Shown here: one piece after another, positions 40,103-49,156 of the stretch
Layout: each line of letters opens with the position of its first letter
Numbering within the stretch: the stretch's first letter is position 1
Source: a virus
Strand: one strand, 5' to 3'
Length of the DNA stretch: 64,000 nucleotides
Virus record (IMG/VR): IMGVR_UViG_3300009506_000005
Coordinates: 49,770 to 113,769 of that record
The notes under the pieces: model-generated
Databases searched by the model: none
Told to the model about the DNA's origin: nothing
The model's input: only the letters and a program-made list of their open reading frames with translations
Position numbers and translations under genes: made by a program

Positions 40103-41212
40103 GTGGATTTTCTGGACCACTTGGCGAGCATCGAGAAGCAGGTCACGCGCCTGTTGGACATCGAGGTCAAGGAGGTCTCTGTTGTGGACCGTGCGGCCAA
40201 CAAGCGCCGCTTTCTCATCGTCAAAAGGGAGGACGACATGCCGGATCCCATCGGTAAAGAAGTGAAAGAAGACGGGCAGGGTAACCTCTCGACCGAGGAG
40301 GACAAGATGGAGGAGGAGGACGAGAAGAAGGCAGACGCCCCTCTTCACGCCAAGCTCGCCGGCGAGGCGATCGACTCCCTCATCATGAAGGTGACCGGCC
40401 TGCGGGAGAAGCTCACGAGCGGCATGGCCACTCTGGAGGAGATCAACGACCTGAGCAGCGCCTTCTGGCCGCTCATGGACTCCCTGCGCTCGGCTGCGGT
40501 GGTGATCGCCAAGGCCGACGTGGAGAAGGCCGACATGGAGATCCCGAAGCCCGTCAAGGAGGCTGTCCTGCGGACGGCCACCGAGGCGATGGAGCGCCTG
40601 CTCTCGGCTGTCAACGGTCTCAAGGAGGCCCAGACGAACGATGAGCAGTCCGACGCCCCGCTGCCCGAGGAGTACACCAAGGAGTTCAGCGCGATCGCCG
40701 GGCTGCTCTCCGGAATCTCCGAGAAGTACCCGTCGCCGAAGTCCGCCGCCTGCGGGGACAAGGAGAAGGCGAAGAAGGGCGACGCGGAGAAGTCCGATGC
40801 CATGGAGAAGGTCATCGACAAGCTCGATGCCATCTCCAAGAAGGTGGACAGCGCCCTCTCCAGCGTGAAGAAGGTGGACGAGGAGGAGGAGAAGAAGGGC
40901 GACTCCAAGGAGGAGAAGGGCGGCGAGGGCGAGGAGGAAGAGAAGCCGAAGGCAGAGGAAGGCAAGAAGCCCGAAGGCGACGGCGAGGCCAAGGAGGTGG
41001 AGAAGGCCCTGGCCAAGCGCGACAAGGAGATCACCGATCTTCGCGAGCAGGTCGCGAAGCAGGCGGAGAAGATCACCGCACTCGAAGAGGCGGATATCGC
41101 CCCCAACTCGTCAGCCCCCGAGGGCGTGGCGAAGATGGAGGAAGAGGATCCGTGCTGGCGAAGTGACATGGCGGACGAGTCCGAGGTGGACGCGGACGTT
41201 TCCTTCGATTAG
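40103..41212 (+). CDS. Scaffold-like protein with protease-tail motif
   Basis: The 369-residue protein starts at GTG 40103 after GAGAGGTAA. The N-terminus contains DIEVKEVSVVDRAANKRRFLIVKRED, a sequence commonly found at the end of prohead proteases, here separated from the XkdF domain upstream. The rest is helical, highly charged and coiled-coil, as in scaffolds. It likely guides capsid assembly and is cleaved away. Confidence 0.65.
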   Translation: MDFLDHLASIEKQVTRLLDIEVKEVSVVDRAANKRRFLIVKREDDMPDPIGKEVKEDGQGNLSTEEDKMEEEDEKKADAPLHAKLAGEAIDSLIMKVTGLREKLTSGMATLEEINDLSSAFWPLMDSLRSAAVVIAKADVEKADMEIPKPVKEAVLRTATEAMERLLSAVNGLKEAQTNDEQSDAPLPEEYTKEFSAIAGLLSGISEKYPSPKSAACGDKEKAKKGDAEKSDAMEKVIDKLDAISKKVDSALSSVKKVDEEEEKKGDSKEEKGGEGEEEEKPKAEEGKKPEGDGEAKEVEKALAKRDKEITDLREQVAKQAEKITALEEADIAPNSSAPEGVAKMEEEDPCWRSDMADESEVDADVSFD

Positions 41213-41281
41213 CGAGCGGACGAGGTAAAGGTCAAGAGAGACGATCAACAGAGCGAACAACTAGAAAGACGGAGGAAACAA

Positions 41282-42217
41282 ATGAACGACAACCGCTCGA
41301 TCATCGAAAAAGCGGACCTCGCCGTAAGCGATCTGATCTCGGGAGGGGGCTATCTCCAACCGGCACAGGCGGCGAAGTTCATTCGGCTCTTGATCAAGGA
41401 GAGCTCGGTCATGAACATGGCGTCGGTCAAGCCGATGAAGGCCCCGAAGGAGCTGATCGAGAAGATCCGCTTCGGTTCCCGGGTCCTGCGCGCTGGCACC
41501 GAGGCCGTGGCGCTTCCGGTGGCGGACCGGGTGAAGCCGGACCTCACCAAGACGGAGCTGGACGCCAAGCTGTTCAAGGCGGAGACGCGGATCAGCTACG
41601 AGGCGCTGGAGGACTCCATCGAGAGGGGCCAGCTCAAGAACACGATCATGCAGGAGCTCGGCAAGGCCGTCGCCCGGGACATGGACGAGGTGATCGTGAA
41701 CGGCGACACCGCGAGCGCCGACACCTTCCTCGCGCAGCTCGACGGCCTGCTCAAGCAGACCACGAGCAACGTGACGGACGCCCTGATCGCCCCGCTGGAC
41801 AAGGACATCCTGCGGGACATGCTCAAGGCGATGCCGAGCGAGTGGCTCCGCGACAAGAAGGCGATGCGGTTCATCACCTCCGTGGACGCCCTGCTCGACT
41901 ACCGCAACACGCTCGCGGACCGCGAGACCGTGGCCGGGGACCGGTGGCTCACCGAGGACGTGCCGATCATGTACTCCGGTGTGCCGCTCGTGGACGCGCC
42001 GCTCTTCCCGGAGAACCTCGGCGCGGGGAGCAACGAGACGAACGTCCTGCTCTCCGACCCGAAGAACATCCAGGTCGGCATCTGGCGGCAGATCCGCCTG
42101 GAGACGCAGAAGGACGCCCCGGCCGGCGTGCTCATCATCGTGGCGACCCTCCGCTTCGACGTGAAGTGGGTCGAGGAGACCGCCGCGGTGAAGTGCATCA
42201 AGGTCAAGGTGGCCTAG
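41282..42217 (+). CDS. Major capsid protein (HK97 fold)
   Basis: The 311-residue protein shows the capsid pattern: N-terminal helix, [16 protein letters not shown], then [21 protein letters not shown], then the P-domain to A-domain section [18 protein letters not shown], and [18 protein letters not shown]. Length is typical. A long leader with AGGTAAAG and ACAACTAGAAAG precedes ATG 41282 (SD CGGAGGAAA). Confidence 0.88.
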   Translation: MNDNRSIIEKADLAVSDLISGGGYLQPAQAAKFIRLLIKESSVMNMASVKPMKAPKELIEKIRFGSRVLRAGTEAVALPVADRVKPDLTKTELDAKLFKAETRISYEALEDSIERGQLKNTIMQELGKAVARDMDEVIVNGDTASADTFLAQLDGLLKQTTSNVTDALIAPLDKDILRDMLKAMPSEWLRDKKAMRFITSVDALLDYRNTLADRETVAGDRWLTEDVPIMYSGVPLVDAPLFPENLGAGSNETNVLLSDPKNIQVGIWRQIRLETQKDAPAGVLIIVATLRFDVKWVEETAAVKCIKVKVA

Positions 42218-42302
42218 AGCGCTTCTTCCCCGGGGAGAAGGTAACCAAGAACGAACGGGGAGCGCGTCGGTTGGCGTGCTACCCGAAGAAGGAGAGTGAA
42301 AG

Positions 42303-42632
42303 ATGGCCCTCACCAACGTAGCATCGCAGACCCCCTCCGGCGGCCAGCCGTCCGCACCCCTGCGCGCGGACCGCGTGACGTTCAGCGGAGACAACGCCTA
42401 CCCCGCCGGCGGGACGCCGGACATGCCGACCGAGCTCAAGGCCGCGTTCCCCAAGATCCTGCCCACGATCGTGGACATCACGGGGCGGGACTCCACGGGG
42501 CAGTACGCCCTGTCGTGGGACTCGGCGAACCAGAAGCTCCAGATCCTGGACATGAGCGCCACTCCCCCGGCGGAGGTGGCTCCGGGCGATCAGTCCGCCC
42601 TCACGTTCCAGGCGACCGTCCTGAGCAAGTAG
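42303..42632 (+). CDS. Head decoration/stabilisation-like protein
   Basis: The 109-residue protein follows the capsid gene directly. It has a Pro/Gly-rich N-terminal arm and a small beta domain (IVDITGRDSTGQYALSWDSANQKLQIL). Position and size fit a decoration protein; sequence alone does not prove it. A strong terminator follows. Confidence 0.6.
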   Translation: MALTNVASQTPSGGQPSAPLRADRVTFSGDNAYPAGGTPDMPTELKAAFPKILPTIVDITGRDSTGQYALSWDSANQKLQILDMSATPPAEVAPGDQSALTFQATVLSK

Positions 42633-42655
42633 CTCCGGCTGGTTGAGAGCACAAC

Positions 42656-42688
42656 AAGAGGGGGCGGCGTGAGCCGCCCGCCTCTTTT
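42656..42688 (+). terminator. Terminator after the capsid genes
   Basis: AAGAGG plus GGGCGGC (42656-42668) pairs with GCCGCCC, one bulged G, and CCTCTT (42673-42686), with loop GTGA, and runs into TTTT. It probably isolates the abundant capsid transcript, perhaps partially. Confidence 0.75.
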
Positions 42689-42729
42689 CCCGCCTTCATG
42701 GCGGCCAGGTAAAGAAGAAAGGACCGATC

Positions 42730-43203
42730 ATGGCCAAGACTGAGAAGGTTTTAGCGCGTCTCAAGCCCTACAACCCGAAGCGTGGACACGTGATGCAGCG
42801 CTACGTGGCGAAGGGCGCCCGCTTCCTCGCCGGAGTGTGGTACGAGGTTCCGAAGTCCCTCGGGGACTACCTCGCCGAGGTGACTGAGCAGGACCAGGAC
42901 CCCGATTCCCCCCTCGCGTTCGACGTGGGCGATCTGGAGCATGCCCGCGATGTGATGCGGCGCGAGAAGGAGGAGGAGGAGCGGCGCCGGCGCAGGGTCA
43001 CTGGGACCAAGGTGCGGCAGACGGGCAAGGACGGCGTCGTCCGGGAGATCAACCTGGACGAAGAGGACGAGTTCGAGGAGGAGGATGAGCACGCAGCTGC
43101 TCTCACCACGGCCGACCTCGAACCCAAGAAGCCCAAGGCGAAGAAGAAGCCGGCGCCGCGGAAGAAGACCACGAAGAAGGGCGGACGCTCCTCGCGTAGG
43201 TAG
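42730..43203 (+). CDS. Structural protein with basic histone-like tail
   Basis: The 157-residue protein has an N-terminal domain (LKPYNPKRGHVMQRYVAKGARFLAGVWYEVP), a charged E/R helix, an acidic block, and a C-terminal tail of Lys/Pro/Ala/Arg repeats like histone H1. The tail would bind DNA, which fits a head protein contacting packaged DNA. AGGTAAAG precedes it. Confidence 0.65.
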   Translation: MAKTEKVLARLKPYNPKRGHVMQRYVAKGARFLAGVWYEVPKSLGDYLAEVTEQDQDPDSPLAFDVGDLEHARDVMRREKEEEERRRRRVTGTKVRQTGKDGVVREINLDEEDEFEEEDEHAAALTTADLEPKKPKAKKKPAPRKKTTKKGGRSSRR

Positions 43204-43214
43204 GGGAGGTTCCT

Positions 43215-43643
43215 ATGCCTCCTGTCTCTTCGGTACTGGATCTCCGTAATCTGGCGGGCTCCATGCTCGCCACGGTCGCTCCCCTGGCAGTGTTCATCGA
43301 CGATCCCTGGAGCGCAGCTGTCGGGCTCTCTATCCAGCTTCCTGGCGGAGCGGTTGTTAGGGTCGGGGAGAGGGCCCTGGAGCAGGCCCTCGAAGGTCAG
43401 GAGGATGAGGCATCTCCAGCGGGGATGTTGGTCCCGGCCGTGATCGATACGGTGGACTTCCCGCCGGCGCCGATCTTGATCCCTCTCTACGACTTGGAGC
43501 ACTCGTTCAACGTGATCGAGCGGAAGCCCGAAAGAACCCCTGCTTCCTGCCAGCATGGAGAGATCGATCTGTCTTGCCGTGCCTGCTACGCGAGGTGGTG
43601 GAAGCAGCGCGCCAGGGAGGAGGGGCTGATCGATGGGTCATAA
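43215..43643 (+). CDS. Hypothetical protein
   Basis: The 142-residue protein has a beta-rich first half (LAVFIDDPWSAAVGLSIQLPGGAVVRVGE) and a C-terminal Cys group (ASCQHGEIDLSCRACYARWW) that could bind zinc. SD GGGAGG. Overlaps the next gene by 11 bp. Function unknown. Confidence 0.65.
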   Translation: MPPVSSVLDLRNLAGSMLATVAPLAVFIDDPWSAAVGLSIQLPGGAVVRVGERALEQALEGQEDEASPAGMLVPAVIDTVDFPPAPILIPLYDLEHSFNVIERKPERTPASCQHGEIDLSCRACYARWWKQRAREEGLIDGS

Positions 43644-44022
43644 AGCGCGGAGAATGGCCCGTAAGCGGCGGAAGGCCGAGGCCAAGGCGAAGGTCGCCAG
43701 GGAGATGGAAGAGCTGGCAGGAGGCAACCTGAGCGATCCTGGGGCGGCTCTGGGCACACCGAGGATGGAGTTGAGCGAGAACGTCGACCTGACCAAGGCG
43801 AGCCCATCTTGCATCCGCTGTCATGGGACGGGAATCAGGGGTGCTCAGCACGTGCAGACGGTGGAGGGTGTCGAGAGGATACCGATCATCTGCCGATGCG
43901 TGACGAGAAACGGTGGCGTGAAGCTGCGTGGGGCCGAGAGGATCAGCGCGGAGATCGCGAAGAAGAACGCCGATGCCGCGACGGAGATCGCCTCGCAGAT
44001 GGACCCGGAGATAGAGGCATGA
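43633..44022 (+). CDS. Zinc-finger hypothetical protein
   Basis: The 129-residue protein has a basic helical start (HKARRMARKRRKAEAKAK) and a DnaJ-like knuckle CIRCHGTGIRG with a second pair CRC near residue 88. It may bind RNA or DNA. ATGA overlap with the next gene. Confidence 0.65.
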   Translation: MGHKARRMARKRRKAEAKAKVAREMEELAGGNLSDPGAALGTPRMELSENVDLTKASPSCIRCHGTGIRGAQHVQTVEGVERIPIICRCVTRNGGVKLRGAERISAEIAKKNADAATEIASQMDPEIEA

Positions 44023-44285
44023 GCGACTGGGAGGGCAAGGAGTACCATTTCAATGCCGAGGCCGATTCTGTGGCCGCGGCCGGGCTCCTTAGCTCTGGGG
44101 AGATCATCAAGCATCGTGGAGGTGCCCTTGTTCTTCGTTGCCCGTCCTGCAACTCGATGCAGTTCGCCGTGGCGGAAATAGACGGTTCGGATGAAACACC
44201 GACGATCAAGACGCCTATCTCCTGTGCCTGTACTCGCTGTTCTGTGGAGTTCAGGATCAGGCATGGGAAGGCTGTCCGGGAGTAG
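44019..44285 (+). CDS. Zinc-ribbon hypothetical protein
   Basis: The 88-residue protein starts MSDWEGKEYHFNAEADS (ATG 44019, ATGA overlap). CPSC and CACTRC form a classic zinc ribbon of about 35 residues. Function unknown. Confidence 0.65.
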   Translation: MSDWEGKEYHFNAEADSVAAAGLLSSGEIIKHRGGALVLRCPSCNSMQFAVAEIDGSDETPTIKTPISCACTRCSVEFRIRHGKAVRE

Positions 44286-44342
44286 CCACCCCAGATCGTC
44301 AGGTGATGAGATCGCATGGCTCACTAGGTAAAGGGGTGACAG

Positions 44343-44714
44343 ATGGTGGACGGAACGGCGAGAGCGCCGGTTGTGAAAACCACGAGGGATTTGGCCATTG
44401 CCGGGTTTCTGTACATGCATGGGCTTCCACTTCGGAAGGCGGCGAGACAGGACAGGGAGTTCCTGTTCCAGTTCGACGACCCGCCTGACGAGGCGCATCC
44501 AGATGGGCGCTGGGAAGAGCTCCACATGGCGTTCGCGAACTCGGAGTGCGCACGGTACGATGCGTCCATACGCGGGTTAAAGAAGATGGTGAACCGCGAG
44601 GGGGCAGAGGCGGTGGAGGATGCGAGAGGGTTTTCTAACGGCCATCGGAGCAAGCGCAGGAGAAGGCGGTACAACTCTCAGGCGCGGAACGCCAATGGAA
44701 ACGGGAATCAGTAG
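44343..44714 (+). CDS. DUF5659-like protein
   Basis: The 123-residue protein carries TRDLAIAGFLYMHGLPLRKAARQDREFLFQFDD and then MAFANSECARYDASIRGLKKMV. This fits the DUF5659 pattern of small phage proteins (T.DL..A.FL...G......F.F). The C-terminal tail is basic (SKRRRRRYNSQARN). Role unknown. AGGTAAAG at 44326-44333. Confidence 0.6.
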   Translation: MVDGTARAPVVKTTRDLAIAGFLYMHGLPLRKAARQDREFLFQFDDPPDEAHPDGRWEELHMAFANSECARYDASIRGLKKMVNREGAEAVEDARGFSNGHRSKRRRRRYNSQARNANGNGNQ

Positions 44715-44769
44715 CGCGATATCGCCATGGAGGCGCAATGGATCGCGAGGCATAAGGCTGGAACTGTGA

Positions 44770-45120
44770 ATGTGGCCAAGGAACCCATTCTTTCGACCCG
44801 TTCTCCGCAGGGACTTGCTGGACAACAGCACGGACTTCATCGTCGTGGGGGACAAGACGAAAGAGCGGAAGGTGGTCCTGGACTACTCCTACGAGCTGCC
44901 CATCGCGGGCAAGGCCATCACCGGGACGTTTGTCTTCAACCACGACGGAACCAGCGTGGACCTCGACAACTGGTACAGCTTCCTAGACAAGTCGATCACG
45001 AAATCCGTGACGTTTGGCGCGGTCCTCTCGGGATCGGAAATACGCTTGACCATCGTGACAAACAGCGTTGGGGAAAACCCTACAATAAGATACCGCCGCA
45101 GTAGCATCGGCGTTGCATAG
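44770..45120 (+). CDS. Small structural beta protein
   Basis: The 116-residue, beta-rich protein (IVVGDKTKERKVVLDYSYELPIAGKAITGTFVFNHDGTSVDLDNW) opens a run of fibre-like structural genes. Similar small beta proteins occur next to head or tail fibres. Role unknown. Confidence 0.55.
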   Translation: MWPRNPFFRPVLRRDLLDNSTDFIVVGDKTKERKVVLDYSYELPIAGKAITGTFVFNHDGTSVDLDNWYSFLDKSITKSVTFGAVLSGSEIRLTIVTNSVGENPTIRYRRSSIGVA

Positions 45121-45129
45121 GAGGAATCG

Positions 45130-45954
45130 ATGACGAGTCACAACCACGGGCTGATTGGGATCAATGGGAATGTCGAGTTCGGACAGGATGGGCCGAGAGT
45201 CAAGGACGATGCTTCTGGGGCGGCGATGGGCATCCGCAACTCTGCGGATGACGCCTACATCCCGCTGCGCGTCGGTTCCCCTCTGAGCGAGGACGATGCC
45301 GTCTCCAAGAAGTATCTGGAGACGAGAGCCAATGCGATCGTCACCGGGCAGATCGATGGCACGTCACCTCCATCTCCCGGGACTCCAGGGAGGCTGTGGA
45401 TCTGCACGACGGCCGGCGGATCGTTCACGCTGAAATACCTCTACTACGATACCGGCAGCGCCTGGGATGAGATCGCCCCACAAGAGGGTCTCACGATGCG
45501 CGTCACGGATGCCTTGACTGGCGGCACGGACGAGTATCTCGCAGATCATATCTACGTCTGGGACGAGGATGGCAGCGTGTGGAAGGACATGGGGCCGAAC
45601 CCCGCCGAGTCCAACACGCTCAAGGGGTACCCTGTCGTACTGGATTACACGGACGTGGGCGCGAACCTCATCGTGAAGGTTCCCTCCGGTGCGCGCGTCC
45701 TGCGGTGGAAGGTGTACGTCAGCCAGGTGTTCGATGGCGTCACACCGCAGGCGGAGATCGGCGATGCCACCGACCCGGATCGCCACGCGCCGGCGAACGA
45801 GATAAACCTCAAGAAGGTGGGTCTCTACTATGGTGAGCTCCTGTATCTGTATGGTGCGGCGACAAACGTCAACCTGACGCTGACCATCGGTGGAACCCCG
45901 AGCCAGGGTCAGCTCACGGCGTACCTGGAGTTCGTCAAGCCAGTGGGGATCTAG
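45130..45954 (+). CDS. Fibre-like structural protein
   Basis: The 274-residue protein contains VGSPLSEDDAVSKKYLETRANAI, a signature found repeatedly in phage fibre and tip proteins, followed by a short helix and a beta-rich C-terminal domain (LIVKVPSGARVLRWKVYVSQ). It is a likely head or tail fibre component. Confidence 0.65.
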   Translation: MTSHNHGLIGINGNVEFGQDGPRVKDDASGAAMGIRNSADDAYIPLRVGSPLSEDDAVSKKYLETRANAIVTGQIDGTSPPSPGTPGRLWICTTAGGSFTLKYLYYDTGSAWDEIAPQEGLTMRVTDALTGGTDEYLADHIYVWDEDGSVWKDMGPNPAESNTLKGYPVVLDYTDVGANLIVKVPSGARVLRWKVYVSQVFDGVTPQAEIGDATDPDRHAPANEINLKKVGLYYGELLYLYGAATNVNLTLTIGGTPSQGQLTAYLEFVKPVGI

Positions 45955-46781
45955 TGACGGATCCGAAGGCCACCTCTGCGAACGGAACGAGCCAGACCAA
46001 CTGGGAGGTGGGTCCTGACGCAACGCATGGCGTGAAGAGAGAGAACGGGGAGCTGGCCCTGTACGATCCGGTCAGCGGAACCAGGAAGATGACGGAGCTC
46101 GGTGCCAACTCACCTCTCGTGTTGACCTTTCAAGCATTCCCAACGGCCAACGGTATCATCAACCTCGTTGGTGGTTACGAGCAGACGGATGCTGCGGCGG
46201 TCGTGACGAGTGCAGCGCCGTACACATCGGCGCACCCCTACTTCAACTCGAGGCTGTATGCTGACATCACTGCGATCACCGGGGAACCTTTCACTTTGAG
46301 AATCACAGGTACCTCTGTGAGTCAGGTCGACGCGTCGTTGACTCCAGCCGACACAGAGGACATTAATGTCACTGGTATCGGAAAGTACGCGTCGACGAAG
46401 TACTGGATCACAGCACCACAAGTCAGCATCGTAGAGGCGTCCAAGTCAGCCACGATGGATTTGTCCAAGGCGTTTGCCTATGCGCTTGGTGGAAAGAAGC
46501 TGACCGTGAAAGGTCTTATACTTCTCTGGACCCCTGACGGCACGACCTGGGACCTCGAGGTCAGGATGGTGCGAGTGGCCAACGACGGAACGCTGTCGGA
46601 CGTCTTCAATGTCGTCTTGCATTCCACAGACACGCCTCCGTGGGCTGCCAACTTGGAGCTTGGGAGATATAAGCTGTCCAGTCTAAGCGAGGTTGTCGAT
46701 GGAACAGCCGGGGAAGGGGTCTATTTGTACGCTGATCAGCAAAAGATTGCGGATCTTCTAGTAGGGATAGAGTATGAGTAA
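45954..46781 (+). CDS. Fibre/structural protein
   Basis: The 275-residue, all-beta protein starts at GTG 45954, overlapping the previous TAG. The N-terminus (NGELALYDPVSGTRKMTEL) resembles a fibre attachment segment. It lies between two other fibre-like genes. Exact role unknown. Confidence 0.6.
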   Translation: MTDPKATSANGTSQTNWEVGPDATHGVKRENGELALYDPVSGTRKMTELGANSPLVLTFQAFPTANGIINLVGGYEQTDAAAVVTSAAPYTSAHPYFNSRLYADITAITGEPFTLRITGTSVSQVDASLTPADTEDINVTGIGKYASTKYWITAPQVSIVEASKSATMDLSKAFAYALGGKKLTVKGLILLWTPDGTTWDLEVRMVRVANDGTLSDVFNVVLHSTDTPPWAANLELGRYKLSSLSEVVDGTAGEGVYLYADQQKIADLLVGIEYE

Positions 46782-48057
46782 TACACAGAAATATTTTCGG
46801 CTGGACGAGCCTTCGCTTTGTGATTGCTCACAAAAGAATGTTGTTGATTCTGAAGACTGCGTCCTGATAAACGATTGCTGCAATGATGGCGCTCCAAGAA
46901 CGGTAAAGGCACATTCTGTGGCAAGGGTCCCGGAAGTATTTAATGTGCAGACGGATGACTATACGCTTGAGCAAGACGATGCGATCAAGACGATTCAAAT
47001 TTCCATGGAGACAACCGCGTTTGTGACGGTGCCAAAGAATCAGACTATCTCTATTGGAATTGGATCTGTTTTCAATATCGATAATATCTGCGATGAGAAT
47101 GTGATAGTGATGCTGGACTCTGGAGTGGTCCTGCGCTCTAGAGACGGTGCAAATATCATCCCTCCATATTCGTCAGCCCGTCTCAAGAAGATAGGCGAAG
47201 ACGAGTGGTTGCTTACTGGGGATCTCTCTGGAAGCACTCCGAAATTTACATGCACAAGCACTGGGGTCCTGAGCATTATCACGAGAGGACCAGCCGATAC
47301 TGGAATGTGGGTGAATTGGGGAGATGGTTCAGATCTTGAATGGATAGCTCACGTTGGGATATCGACGGATGTAACAACAAACCACGATTACGACGGATCG
47401 CCAGGAACAAAGGAGATCGCCTTCACGGGTCTTCTTGAGCAGATTACCAAGTTCAGGGTGACGGATCCTGAATTTGGCGGGTCCATGCAGGCAGTGGCAG
47501 CGTTTGCAGGTCTCACATATTTGAATCTGGCATTCACAGCTATTGAGGGATCTCTTGAAGACATCTCAGGTTTGACGTCATTGGAGGTAGTGTATCTATA
47601 CAACATAGATGGTCTTGTTGGAGATCTTGAGGCACTCGTTCCGCTCACAAATATCACCCATCTTTACCTGTATAGCACCGGAATACAGGGAGACGTTTCA
47701 GAGCTGTATTGCCTGTCATCAATGAGAGATTTTCGTGTCAACAGTCTTGGCGCTTCAATAGTGGGAAACGTGGGATCACTTTCAGCATGGGAAGAGTTGA
47801 CTTGCCTGTACGTTCAGTACACGTCTGCTAGCTACGTGACCGCAGTTCTCCCCGTGTGGGATGGGATATTGTGGAGATTCCAAGGATGTGCACTGACTGA
47901 ATTGGAAGTAGACAGCGTTTTGATAGATCTTGCTTCCAGTGGTTCCGTGAATGGGAACTTGAATATCTCCGGAGACAACGCTGCGAGATCCTCGGCGAGT
48001 GATTCCGCATTGGCTACACTGTTGGCAAATGGATGGACGGTAACGGTTAATGAGTGA
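46774..48057 (+). CDS. Leucine-rich-repeat fibre-like protein
   Basis: The 427-residue protein has an N-terminal adhesin-type segment with six Cys (LCDC, DCC), then a phage-fibre module (FVTVPKNQTISIGIGSVFNIDN...DEWLLTGDLSG), a PKD/BspA-like WGDGSDLEW...HDYDGSPGTKEIAF, then LRRs of about 22-24 residues (LTYLNLAFTAIEGSLEDISG; LTNITHLYLYSTGIQGDVSE). LRRs often bind surfaces, so receptor binding is likely. The gene is clearly more AT-rich than its neighbours, a sign of recent transfer. Confidence 0.75.
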   Translation: MSNTQKYFRLDEPSLCDCSQKNVVDSEDCVLINDCCNDGAPRTVKAHSVARVPEVFNVQTDDYTLEQDDAIKTIQISMETTAFVTVPKNQTISIGIGSVFNIDNICDENVIVMLDSGVVLRSRDGANIIPPYSSARLKKIGEDEWLLTGDLSGSTPKFTCTSTGVLSIITRGPADTGMWVNWGDGSDLEWIAHVGISTDVTTNHDYDGSPGTKEIAFTGLLEQITKFRVTDPEFGGSMQAVAAFAGLTYLNLAFTAIEGSLEDISGLTSLEVVYLYNIDGLVGDLEALVPLTNITHLYLYSTGIQGDVSELYCLSSMRDFRVNSLGASIVGNVGSLSAWEELTCLYVQYTSASYVTAVLPVWDGILWRFQGCALTELEVDSVLIDLASSGSVNGNLNISGDNAARSSASDSALATLLANGWTVTVNE

Positions 48058-48286
48058 AATCAGAGACAAGAGGTTCCATTTGATATGGAACAATGCTTCT
48101 CGGGAGATCATTCTTGAATATGAGGCTGAGAATCCGAGAACGGTGACCTATTGGTCTCGTCTGGATCTATCCGGTTCTGGGTATGATTTAGAACTAGATA
48201 AGGATGCGAAGATAGAGTCAGACAGACTCATCCGGACACCAAGCGCAGTTACCGATCCTGGCGTGCTTGAGAGCAGGGTTCGATGA
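48050..48286 (+). CDS. Small hypothetical structural protein
   Basis: The 78-residue protein is coupled to the LRR gene by an 8-bp overlap and to the next gene by 4 bp. It keeps the AT-rich codon style of the LRR gene in its first half. It may be an assembly helper for the LRR fibre. Function unknown. Confidence 0.55.
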   Translation: MSEIRDKRFHLIWNNASREIILEYEAENPRTVTYWSRLDLSGSGYDLELDKDAKIESDRLIRTPSAVTDPGVLESRVR

Positions 48287-48867
48287 GCAGGGAGATCAAG
48301 CTTGGTGACGAGGTCATCGATCAGTTCCCGATCTGGATGGATGACGGGTACTCCAAGAAGTCTGGGGAGTCTTCTTTCTCCGTCAACCTGTGGCATGGGG
48401 GAGTTCCGAGTGCTGTACCCGTGACGATCACCGAGATAGGATCATCCGGGGAATACAGGGTGAGATTCACGCCGGACGCACTTGGCTTCTGGCTTCTTGA
48501 GGTCGTTCCGGATTATGATCACCAACCATGGCAGGGTGAGTACGACGTTGACTACGGAGGAGAGACGGACATCCAGGTCAACGGGGCGATCTCGGACGAC
48601 ACGGCTACGGTCAAGGCGGCGCTGTGGCTGGAGATAGATGGCGAGCCGGTCACGGATGTTGATTCGATGTCTGCGAAGGTGAAGGAACCGGATGGGACGG
48701 AGGTTGTCGATCTCGGGACGTCCGTCACACCGAGCGCCGATGGCGTGTTCGAGTTCAGCTTCTCCACCTCTCTGCTCGCCTCGCACACGCCATACCTCAT
48801 CGCTGCGACGGTGGCGAAGGGGAGCAGGATGTGGAACGGGAACTTCGGGTTCGTGAAGGTGGGATAG
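48283..48867 (+). CDS. Ig-like structural protein
   Basis: The 194-residue protein has two beta domains. The first (GESSFSVNLWHGGVPSAVPVTITEIGSSGEYRVRFTP) matches a pattern common in phage structural genes. The second ends FEFSFSTSLLASHTPYLIAATV. It lies among fibre and connector genes. Confidence 0.6.
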   Translation: MSREIKLGDEVIDQFPIWMDDGYSKKSGESSFSVNLWHGGVPSAVPVTITEIGSSGEYRVRFTPDALGFWLLEVVPDYDHQPWQGEYDVDYGGETDIQVNGAISDDTATVKAALWLEIDGEPVTDVDSMSAKVKEPDGTEVVDLGTSVTPSADGVFEFSFSTSLLASHTPYLIAATVAKGSRMWNGNFGFVKVG

Positions 48868-49152
48868 ATGCCGGCTGGAGTGATCATATCTGACAAGTTC
48901 TGGATCATCGGCCCGAAGTTCGCCATCTACGGTACGACGACCCTGCGTCCCACATCCACGAAGGCGATCGATCTCAAGCCGGATCCCACGATGGCGCTGG
49001 AGCTGAGGCCGCACTCCGTGTCAGCCGTTGACGAGAGCGTAACGCCAGCCGCGGATCTCAGGCCACTGTCAACAAGCGTGGCCGATCTCCGTCCTGAGCC
49101 GCGCAGTGCTCAAGATCTCCGTCCAACGCCTGTATCGGCGAGCGAGGAGTAG
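48868..49152 (+). CDS. Repeat protein with (D)LRP motif
   Basis: The 94-residue protein has a short ordered start (VIISDKFWIIGPKFAIYG) and then about six imperfect 10-12-residue repeats centred on D/E-L-R/K-P (LRPTSTKAI, DLKPDPTMALE, LRPHSVSAV, DLRPLSTSVA, DLRPEPRSAQ, DLRPTPVSA). It starts at ATG directly after the previous stop. An extended linker or spacer is likely. Confidence 0.6.
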   Translation: MPAGVIISDKFWIIGPKFAIYGTTTLRPTSTKAIDLKPDPTMALELRPHSVSAVDESVTPAADLRPLSTSVADLRPEPRSAQDLRPTPVSASEE

Positions 49153-49156
49153 CGAT

